From: Polytrichum commune
Lineage: Eukaryota; Streptophyta; Polytrichopsida; Polytrichales; Polytrichaceae
DNA length: 64,000 nt
Assembly: GCA_950295325.1 (NCBI GenBank)
Contig: OX485805.1
Coordinates: forward strand, 36,815,501 to 36,879,500
Reading direction: 5' to 3'
Shown: positions 24,318 to 32,558 of the stretch, one piece after another
Layout of the letters: the number at the start of each line of letters is the position of its first letter
Position numbering within the stretch: the stretch's first letter is position 1
Program-made: the position numbers and the translations under genes
The notes under the pieces: generated by a model
Database searches by the model: none
Told to the model about the DNA's origin: nothing
Seen by the model: only the letters and a program-made list of their open reading frames with translations

Positions 24318-26930
24318 TTGTGATTTAATCTATCAGAGCATTTCCATCTTCTTCAATTCCAAATTCATCCTCATCTTCGTAAGATGGTTCATCCTTATTT
24401 GTGTTCAAAACTACAACCACTTGATCATTGCTTAAAACCACAACCTCATCTAATATTGGATCTCTCGGTGTAGCATCATTGTCTAAGGATGTTGGTACCA
24501 ATCCACAATACTCTTCAACATTGCCTAAAGATAGGCATCCTATGTTTGGCATAGAATATTTTCCATAAACAACTATTGCTCCCCTTGGCTCTTTCTGTAG
24601 AACCACTTTCTATCCACGATTGTTCAAATCATCCGTAAAGAAAACTTGTTCAACATGGAATAGAAATGCAAAAGATTCGGCTGATAGTGGCACTAGTCTA
24701 TCAAAATGCACTAGGCTAAACCTATAATCATCTCGCTTCATAGTGGCATTATGCCCAACCATGTTTGTCATCATCAAATTACAATATAACACAACCAACT
24801 CATATCGACCATAGTCCACGGCCAATATTTTTCCTCCACCCATCCCACATACTCCAAGTTTGCCACCTTCAAGTTCCATGCATGTACATTTGAGCGACAA
24901 TGTTCGGAGAATGTGGCGGCCACACCAGAGTCGACCGTTGTCAAAGTCCCTTCTGCATTATGCACATGGATATGGTTTCCGAAAGCATACATGGAGCGTA
25001 CGATGTTGCTTGGCTAGAGGGTGGTAGAGACAAGACCAACAAATCATCGTCAATCTCATATCCCGCTTGTTTGGCATGTGAAACCTCTGATTTTAATAAT
25101 TTTGAGAAATTTATATCTTGGAGATTTTCGGGATAAACAATCATGCCATTTCGTTTTTTTCTTCGATAGTCTTTATGATCCAATTTGCGTTGTGTCATAA
25201 TAGTAGTGTGATGCCTATAAAATAAAATAATTTTATCATGCATTTGATGTTTTTAGATTACATGCACACTAAACATACATGAGTGACATGTATTAGTTTC
25301 TTTTAATATTTTTTCATCACTAACTAAATTCATTTCCAATTAACATAACAATAATATCGTTTCATTCTTTTGGTGCCAACTTTCTATTTACAAATATCAA
25401 TGTATTCTATATTTGGGATGAAGTAACTTACTATCTCCACGACTGTAGGGGAGCCACATTATTCGCCACAAATTCATGTACCCAATCGCGTAGCTTAAAA
25501 GTTAGTATCATTGGTCGCCCAATACCTTCAAATATTTCATCGTTCATTGTAGGATCGTCCTTATCATCCCATATCCTGCGACTTATAATTATATATGTTT
25601 GCATGTGCTCCGTGCAAAAGCCAAGCTCTTCATCTATGACATCACAGGTAGGTCACTCTAAGGCATTTTTGTGCACCATGTGCGACTGGGGGTTTTTTGT
25701 TTTGGGGCTATTTACCTTCAAGGGCTGAATTAAAACCTCCCTATAATTACTTAAATTTCAAAAATGACCCATTTGTTTGCACCCTTCCATTACTTATATT
25801 GTCCAAGTCATTGCAATTTTTTGTACTTTATATTCCTTTTAAGTAATAAAAGCTAATCTACTTCCTAACGCATTGACGAGTGTTAAGGGAAACCATGGAA
25901 ACAAAGAAGGGTGCAAACAGTAATATCATTGCAAACAAAGTTATGAAGAAAACACATAGGAGACCATAGCAAACATACTAAACATACCTTCTAGGATCCT
26001 TATCTTCAACCCCTATATTAATTTTACAAAAAAAAAATGGCCCACATTTTATGTTCATCTAACTTATTTATAATGAGATTGTCTACATTTAATGGCCCCT
26101 TCATTATTTGGAATTCCTTTATAATTTTTATTTCAAATGATTTTAATCCTCTCTATATTATGCCGCACGTCGTTTTTAAAATGCACTAAGTGACCTACCC
26201 GTGTATGACATATCCTTCAGCCATGGAGGCTTCAGATCTTGCGCGATTTTGAACATAGCCCTTCAATGTTTTCAAGTACCTTTCCATTGGATATATCTAG
26301 CGGGCAAGTACGGACCCGCAAATATCTAATTTTTTAACCAAATGCACCAACAATTGCGTCATTACATCAAAAAATGCCGGTGGAAACTCTTTTTCAAGCA
26401 TGCACAAGGTGATGGCCGTATCCTCTCGTAATTCAATCATTTCTAATGGATTGATGGTTTTTGCACATATGCGTTTGAATGTCCGGCTTAGTTTTATTAT
26501 ACATATACGGACCTCCTTTGACATGATTGTGTGTACACAAAGGGACAAAGTTGTTGCATAAGGACATGGTAATTCTGGGATTTCAATACTTTGAGGCTCC
26601 CATCCACGTTAATTTTTTTTTGCAATTGGCCAACATGATGAGTTGGAATTTTCAACTGTCGCACAACATCCACAAATACATCCTTCTCTTTCTTTATGAG
26701 CACATATGAAGCTTGCGGCAAAGTCAAGCTTCATGACTATTTCCCCGGTATGGGCCATAAATGCGGCCATATATTGGCTTCCTTTAGGTCCATATGAACC
26801 TTTAGTGTATCATTTTCTCCAAATATGGTTTTCATGAGACTTTCTGTTATGTTTTTGTCGCAATGCATTACATCCAATGTATTGCATATAAGAAGGCCCT
26901 CTTCCGCCAACAAATAATAAGTTAATTATA
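24318..26930 (-). pseudogene. CACTA transposase 3' half: end of TNP2, DUF4218 (split by a MITE), DUF4216
   Basis: Equivalent of 13760-15793 on the other strand. On the minus strand come NTLDVMHCDKNITESLMKTI (about 26880), the block LPQASYVLIKKEKDVFVDVV (26727), and DUF4218 from CAKTINPLEMIELREDTAI and MLEKEFPPAFFDV at 26548-26297. The MITE interrupts the domain inside the SMAEGYVIDEELGF segment. Then come the linker MTQRKLDHKDYRRKKRN (25243-24941) and DUF4216 (24900-24325: GRYELVVLYCNLMMTN, DYRFSLVHFDRLV, VEQVFFTDDLNNRG, KEPRGAIVVYGKYSM). The C-terminal acidic tail EDEDEFGIEEDGNALID is in frame here, unlike in the left arm. Several frame breaks make it non-functional. Confidence 0.85.
25643..26203. 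mobile_element. MITE, 561 bp, hAT-like (TSD TATGACAT)
   Basis: TATGACAT at 25635-25642 is repeated at 26204-26211. The ends CACAGGTAGGTCACT and, inverted, CACGGGTAGGTCACT form imperfect inverted repeats. The left arm near 14482 shows the uninterrupted site (GGATATGCCATAGATGAAG). The interior is AT-rich and non-coding. An 8-bp duplication points to the hAT superfamily; a Mutator-type MITE is the alternative. Confidence 0.85.
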
Positions 26931-27121
26931 GTTGCCTATCAAATATAAAAATTAATTTTTTTAGGAAGTGTTACAATAAATATAACCCCTTATGACTATA
27001 CAATTACTTATATAAATATTGGAGTAATTACATGACTACAACTAGATATGTTCAATTACTTCCTCTAGTCAAGTTCAATTACTTCTAATAGTCATGTTCA
27101 TTTACTTCCAATAGTCATGTC

Positions 27122-28634
27122 TTACTTCTTATAGTTCCGATCTACATTTATAATGACAGTAACACAATAAAATTGTATACTTTGTAAACTTCCGATGTTC
27201 AAGTAGGACCTATAAGATATGGCCAATAATTCCAACATAAGTTTGCAAGGTGCACCTTCCGTCTTCCTCTTCACTCCATGTTCATGGATTGGATCCAGTT
27301 TGTCTCCTTCTTTATTTCCGGTCAGCTCTACCAACCAATCTTCTCTTTGTTTTGCAAACCTCAAAATATCATGTAGAAGCAAGACGTGCAGGGGAGCTCG
27401 GCGTTCCTCTTCTCCATCAAAGCTAGTTTTCAATCGTCTGTAAGGATGGTGCATTGTCAAATAACGACAATGACCGAGATAAATATTTTTTCCCAAAGAC
27501 TTGGACCTCCTCGTTGACACATGTGGCCCACATGAAGGACAACCTCTGTACCCCTTTGTGACTTGCCCGGCCAGCAATCCATAGGTCGGAAAGTCATGAA
27601 TGCTCCACATAAGAATCGCTTGAAGGTTAAAATTTGGGTTCATATTATCTTTATCCTCTACACATTTGTGGGCCTTCTCCAATAGTGATCCATCAATTGC
27701 CCACACCCCTTTCCACATCCTTTGTAGTTCCTCAATGAGTGGTGCTAAGTACACATATATATTTTCTTCTTTAACACCCTCTTTGCTGGGAATGATTAGG
27801 GTTAGCATCACAAAAATTCGCTTGGTAATCAACCATGGTGGCAAATTGTAATTTAGCAATACAATTGGCCATGTAGAATGACTTAAAGATTGGTTAGAAA
27901 AGGGATTGACACCATCCAAAGCTAGTGCCAAACGTAGATTCCTTGGCTCCTTCGCAAACTCCGGCCACCTAGCATTCACGTGTTTCCATGCCTTGGAATC
28001 CACAACTGATCTTACTTTGGTGTCCTTATTTTTTCCCTTAACATGCCACATCATAAGCTCAACCAACCGTTTGCATCGGTACATTTGGAGTAAACGAGGT
28101 ATAAGAGGAAAATGTCGCAACACATTCACAAAAATGGTATCATAATTGAGAACATACCAAGATTCCTTGCATTCAGGACATTGTTTTGCATCATTGAATT
28201 TAATCCTGAATAAACAATGGCCAATCTTGCATGCACGAATAGTATTGTAGCTCAAACCCAACTTCTTCACTATTTTTTTTGCCTCGTAATGTGATGGATG
28301 GCAAGTATTTTCTTTGGAAGCAATTGCTTGCAACCGGTTGGTAGGGTTGTCATTGAATAGTGGAGTTCTAACTTCTTTCAATAATTCCTCCATGTTCTCA
28401 ACATTGTCATCATTATCTTCATCATCCACATATGGTTCTACATTGGCCGATTCGTCCAAGTCTTCATGAATTTCATGAAGTTCTTCTTCCGTTTCCTCTT
28501 TGTTTGGAGTGGTATTTGTACATCTAGGCAAACCATCATACCTCATGAAACATTCATTGACCATCTGAATTACCTCCACTTCTTTATTATTATCCTGCAT
28601 CATTTCTGCATTTTTTCTAGTGTCATGCCTCCAT
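27122..28634 (-). CDS. CACTA TNP2 transposase core (Transposase_21), large exon
   Basis: Catalytic core of the CACTA transposase. The exon probably starts at 28634 after an ATTGTAG acceptor (RWRHDTRKNAEMMQ); the upstream in-frame extension to 28738 looks intronic. Numbering from 28738: an acidic spacer (80-120), TNRLQAIASKENTCHPSH (132-150), a Cys pair KQCPEC (C187, C190), HVKGKNKDTKVRSVVDSKAW (242-261), the DDE-type core LRLALALDGVNPF (D275) with WPIVLLNYNLPPWL and EENIYVYLAPLIEELQ, SIHDFPTYGLLAG (D382), and a second Cys/His group YRGCPSCGPH...GHCRYLTMHHPYRR. It stays open for 538 codons, which is long for a fossil, but the last 30 or so residues look like read-through beyond the true frame. 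The remaining domains of this copy (24318-26930) are broken. Within the window the core is unique to this side; the left arm lacks it. Confidence 0.85.
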
Positions 28635-29271
28635 CTACAATGATATAATGGAAATGTAATGATAAAACTGTATATGGAAATTGGATGTACGAATTTTTTT
28701 TTATATCCACAAGTACGAATTTCCATATACATCCACAAGTTTAGTTGTACAATGATATAATGACATGTAACATCATCTTACTACAAGTTATGACCCACTA
28801 TGGCACCCTAGATATGAATATGACTTCACGGTGCCCTTTCTTCTAGTACAATACATAGTTTTAAGATTAAGAATAAATTAAATATGCAAAATAACTTAAA
28901 AAAATAACATGAGTTCAATTCACGGAGTAATGTGCATATAACTCTTTTCATGCGTCTATCCCTTGATGCAATTGTCATAACAAAACCCCATTCAGTCATC
29001 TTCCAAGGTTTTGGAAATATGCTATATTCCCACGCTACATTGCCAATTTCTTCTCGTCCTATGGAGCTATTAATAAAACCTGCAACACTGCCCCTCTCCA
29101 CACTCCTGTTTATATAATTATCATCCTTGGCTTTTAAGGACATAACTTTTGAAGCAGGGCACAAGATTTGTCATTTTTTGGTATTCTAACTTGCTGTATT
29201 GGGGACCCATAAATGGAAAAAGAATATCGCCTAATTTTGCAGAAACCATAGCAAATAAACCCCATCCCATG

Positions 29272-30246
29272 TGTCGCGCACCTCTCCATGAGGAGTGCCC
29301 GAAACACCATGGGCACAACGGGGACCCCGGAGTGACACCCGGGACTTGTGGCACCGTTGGTGAGAGGGCCCAAGTGATCCTAGTGTGGGTGAGGGCCCCG
29401 GGCGTTGGGAACGCCTCCCACCCACAAAGACTAGGAGGCACAAGGGTAAGACCATGAGTTATGCGTAGCTCATGGCGTGGTGATTCTAGAAAGCTCAAGA
29501 ACACCTCAATCGGAGGTGTGAGCTAGGAGTTATGGCCATTTGAGTGGGCCGCTGTCCCGGGACAGCGCCCTGGTACAGCAGTGCCTGGGAGTGATTCCCG
29601 GGACTGCCAAGGTTCAAACAGGCATAACTTCCTCAAGACTTGCCCGAATGGGGCAAGTGAGGAGTCCATCGGCATCTACGTGAAGCGTAGATGAAGATGG
29701 AGTGGTTGGTTGTTATGATCAGACATCATACAAGGAAGTTATGATGGTCTGAAGCTGCTGGGGGGTTCTAGGCCCAGCAGCTAAAGGAAAATGTCCACTT
29801 GGCCCCAACTCTTGGTAGAGAGACAAGAGGTTGGTTGACGGTGGGGTAGGGGCCCCGCGTGAAGTCCTAGAGGCTTATATGGGTGAGGTGGTGTGGCCTC
29901 ACCCACCCGAGGCCGAATGGCACGGCCTCCATGGGCTTTGGCCCATTGTGAGGCCATAGTTGCCTAGTATGGTTCGGGTTGTTGTAGTGTTGCTCCGGCA
30001 ACGCGATGATCAACATAGGATTGGACTTCCATGGATGGAAGTCCACATCAAAGAAATGGGTTACCGATTAAGGGGTGAGTCCCGAAAGCAAAGTAGGAGG
30101 GTTGGTTCCCCTTCTATGAACTATATGGTCCGGGGTAAGAGGAGCTAACCATTAGCATGGCGGTATGCGAAGGGTTAGTGCTCGTAACCTTTGCTAGAAA
30201 GGAAAATCGGCAAGATTGTCAAGGGGGGCTAGCAAGGGTTGCGACA
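29272..30246. mobile_element. Solo LTR-like element, 975 bp, TSD CCATG, rich in hairpins
   Basis: Begins TGTCGCGCACCTC and ends GGGTTGCGACA, so the ends form a 6-bp inverted repeat with TG...CA tips. CCATG at 29267-29271 is repeated at 30247-30251. That is the signature of a solo LTR, with no internal coding region. A second copy of the same family begins at 63609. Between 29295 and 30045 the sequence is an almost unbroken series of inverted repeats (see the separate entry). Strand cannot be assigned with certainty. Confidence 0.8.
29295..30045. repeat. Sixteen consecutive hairpin-forming inverted repeats
   Basis: Stems, all read on the plus strand: 29295-29316, 29385-29425, 29452-29475, 29501-29519, 29546-29570, 29579-29606, 29639-29657, 29673-29693, 29719-29752, 29753-29782, 29805-29834, 29882-29903, 29909-29929, 29931-29946, 29989-30002 and 30022-30045. 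Examples: ACACCTC/GAGGTGT, CTTGCCC/GGGCAAG, CATCTACG/CGTAGATG, GAGGCCG/CGGCCTC, TGGACTTCCAT/ATGGAAGTCCA. Arms are 5-12 bp with loops of about 0-13 bases. Several carry a single bulge or mismatch. Confidence 0.8.
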
Positions 30247-30559
30247 CCATGAATGAAAATTTTGAAATTTTCACTTCCCAATTTCTTTGGTGAAAGGTGA
30301 AAGTGGTGAACTTTGGTATGGGACCATTGCACCACTTCCCATTAAAGGCTTCAAACCTCCAATTCATCAATGTCAGCTCCTCATTAGTGTAATTTCTCTT
30401 TTCGGGCCAGTTTTGGGGTTCTCATCTATTTTAACAACAATTATATGGCCACCTTAGCTGCTTCCTCAACAAAATGTTGTCTTTGTGCCTACACGAAAGT
30501 AATAAATATTACATCAAAATTCAATCAACTCATTTATAAAATAAAATAATATGATGCAC

Positions 30560-30768
30560 GTAAATATATCACATACCAATATGGATTTTGTAAACGCTGA
30601 ATCTCGTTTATATCAACGGAGATGTTTTCGTATGGTTGCTCTTGACAAAACCTTTCCCCCTGCACACATACTACAAGGGCATCGATACTTTACCAATCCT
30701 CTTTTGTCTGCTTCTTTTTCCTCCGAGTTCCACAACTCCAAGTCCAACAGTGCGCGCCTCGATGTTTC
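30560..30768 (-). pseudogene. CACTA first exon: transposase-associated zinc motif (TAM domain), one stop
   Basis: From ATG 30768 the minus strand reads MDETSRRALLDLELWNSEEK, then EADKRGLVKYRCPCSMCAGG and KVLSRATIRKHL. The CPCSMC cluster with the following basic KVLSRATIRKHL matches the transposase-associated domain found at the N-terminus of CACTA TNP2 proteins. A TGA follows at RKHLR-stop-YKRDSAF, after which the same frame continues into a likely intron. It lies about 2 kb upstream of the TNP2 exon, the distance being inflated by the solo LTR and the SET-like fragment. Confidence 0.7.
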
Positions 30769-30969
30769 ATCCATTTTGAATCTACATTAAAGTAAATGAA
30801 ACTTGGTTACTCCAAATGTGAACTTAAATTATTTGATAAAAGATGTGGGCACACTTGCAAAATAAAATCCCCAACAACATCATTTGCCCCAAATATGTTG
30901 TAATTAGCCTAGATAACTTAAAATGTGGGTTGCTTTAATTTAAAGTCCACATCTTTATGTAATGTAGTG

Positions 30970-31745
30970 AATGACATTACTTGACATAGTAAACAACAAC
31001 TGAAGGCAATGAACTATCTTTCCCGCCTAAATACCCATGACGCCAGTAAAATGATTATTCAAATACTGAAAGGTATAAGAGCTACAGGTGGGGGGCCTGG
31101 CGTTTTTCCTTCCTGCATACTTCACACCTTAGAACCCTACTTTGCACACTTCAACCTCTTCAAACCTTACTTGCACGCTTCACAACTTAGGAACCATAGT
31201 TCCACACTTCACAACTTCTGAAACCCTAGTTTACACTTCAAACCCTTCAATCTGTTCAACTTTCTACACACAAAATGAGAATCTTATGATTCCAACTTAG
31301 AATCGCTTGAAGGGAAAAACACCGAAAGTGAGGCAACCTACCAGTGGGGTTAAGACATCAACAACCTAATGTTTGTTTGAATACCCTAAACATATATGAG
31401 GTTAGCGTATGTCAACTTAGCTTACCCTATGTCACACAACTAATGTTAGTGTATCTCACTTTGATAGTCGATCTCGACTCCCAAAACTTAAACAACGAAT
31501 GTCAATTTGAAATCCCTAAACTAACATATCATCAAAGCTTATGTCAACTTAGCTCACCCTATGTCAAACATTCTATGTTACTTCAACCCACACAGAAATT
31601 TGATTTGGACCCCTAAACCTTAAACAAGTAATGTGAGTTTGAAAGAACCTAAGGATCCAAGCCCCCGTTGTGCCTAACCCCTGGAACCTGGTTAAGTTCT
31701 CCTCCTTTTAGTACAACAATTTATTGAAATTCTATCCCGACACGT
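30970..31745. repeat. Intergenic DNA with a degenerate minisatellite of about 29 bp
   Basis: At about 31115-31245 a unit of roughly 29 bp (containing CACACTTCACAACTT and GAAACCCTAGTT-like words) repeats four to five times with variation. A second pair of repeats, ATGTCAACTTAGC followed by TCACCCTATGTCA or TTACCCTATGTCA, lies near 31408 and 31541. The last 50-60 bases before 31745 resemble the 3' end of a Ty3/gypsy pol region continued at 37215. No gene. Confidence 0.5.
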
Positions 31746-32558
31746 TGTCAGCCGCGAACCCCCACCCTTAGCGTCTTAGTCTAGGTGAGAGCCCATGACC
31801 CACATTTGCCAATGTGATTTTTTATGGTTGGGAAAGTTCGCCACTCCCTTATTCCATAATGTAGATTTAACACACACACACAACTTTATTCAACAATGAT
31901 CAAGTAAGTGTTTAGAAAACACTGGTTATTCCACTGGTCATCATGTCCCCTCCTTCCAACACCACAATCTAACACCCACCCTTCATGGATGGGTTTTCTA
32001 ATCCCTAATGCCAATGTTAATTAACCCCTAGCACAACCTATGATCTAACTTCCAATAAATCAAATCCAACCATAACCTAGGTACTGGGCCCAGCAGCCAC
32101 AACCCCTTAATTGTCTAACCACCGGTGTTGTCACCACATCAAGGAATCTGCTCCTACGGCAAGTGGCACAGTCTGTTGGTCTGCCCTTCAATGCCCGTCA
32201 CTATTAATCACCAGTTTCTAAGCCCTGCCCCCCTCATACCAGTGACACCAACCTTTGATCTGAACCTCCTTCCCTGGAATTCCTTCGACTGCCCTTCAGC
32301 CCATTGGAGTCAGCTGCATTGCACAACCAGTGCCGCAGTAGGCACATCATCACCTCAGAAGTTCACATTCCACTCCTCAACTTCTGATTCCCCCCTTTGC
32401 CCTCGGAATCGCTTGCAGCAGAGGCGAATTCTTGAGGCTGAATGCACGCTATGAAGATGCAATGCACTCAATTCGGTGTCTTCACCCAACTGCCTTGTGC
32501 ATCCTCAATTTGAGCAGTTCGCTCTCTCCTCCCACCACACCTGTGGAATTATGGGCCA

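Larger units (their letters stand above)
23697..27120 (-). repeat. Right arm of the long inverted repeat
   Basis: Reverse complement of 13574-16422 at roughly 90-95% identity by eye. It is longer because it holds a 561-bp MITE (25643-26203). The inner edge reads TTAATTGTTCCC, and the outer edge ends in the 23-bp tandem repeat at 27120. Beyond that point the CACTA element continues on this side only, so the left arm looks like an inverted partial duplicate of the right one. Confidence 0.85.
28830..30440 (-). pseudogene. Captured SET-domain (lysine methyltransferase-like) fragment inside the CACTA element
   Basis: On the minus strand, next to the solo LTR, the sequence reads WGLFAMVSAKLGDILFPFMG, which fits the GLFA...I..GD.L.pf.G opening of a SET domain. 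After about 20 residues, in another frame (29164-28826), it reads NYINRSVERGSVAGFINSSI then WEYSIFPKPWKMTEWGFVMT, which fits the d.vDgs..GsvarFINhS block and the strand before the last conserved motif. Upstream of the LTR (about 30440-30252) a frame reads RNYTNEELTLMNWRFEAFN and may belong to the same source gene. The order along the strand agrees with a SET protein. At least two frame changes and the LTR insertion interrupt it, and the invariant NHS is NSS. It lies between the first CACTA exon and the TNP2 exon, as gene fragments captured by CACTA elements often do. The family call rests on motif memory only. Confidence 0.5.
23945..30969 (-). mobile_element. CACTA (En/Spm) transposon, minus orientation; 5' end tentative
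   Basis: The 3' terminus at 23945 reads CACTATAACAAAACACG on the plus strand. The left-arm equivalent reads CACTACAACAAAA on its minus strand, the diagnostic CACTA end. Transposase parts follow in order on the minus strand from 30768 to about 24318. A candidate 5' end lies at 30969: read on the minus strand it is CACTACATTACATAAAG, about 200 bp before the first exon. I could not match a 3-bp target duplication there, so this end is uncertain. Removing the solo LTR (29272-30246) and the MITE (25643-26203) leaves about 5.5 kb, a normal CACTA size. Confidence 0.75.

Noticed and set aside
29121-29504. Minus-strand frames of 79-127 codons across the start of the solo LTR
   Set aside because: They cross the LTR boundary and its target duplication; only the part outside the LTR (the SET-like words) is meaningful.
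29272-30246. Retrozyme (hammerhead-ribozyme LTR) as the identity of the hairpin-rich element
   Set aside because: The hammerhead core words (CTGATGA with a paired GAAA) were not found, and the length is well above retrozyme LTRs.
32125-32454. 109-codon plus-strand frame, Pro/Ser-rich
   Set aside because: Lies in the body of a decayed solo LTR and has no known domain; it is a chance frame.
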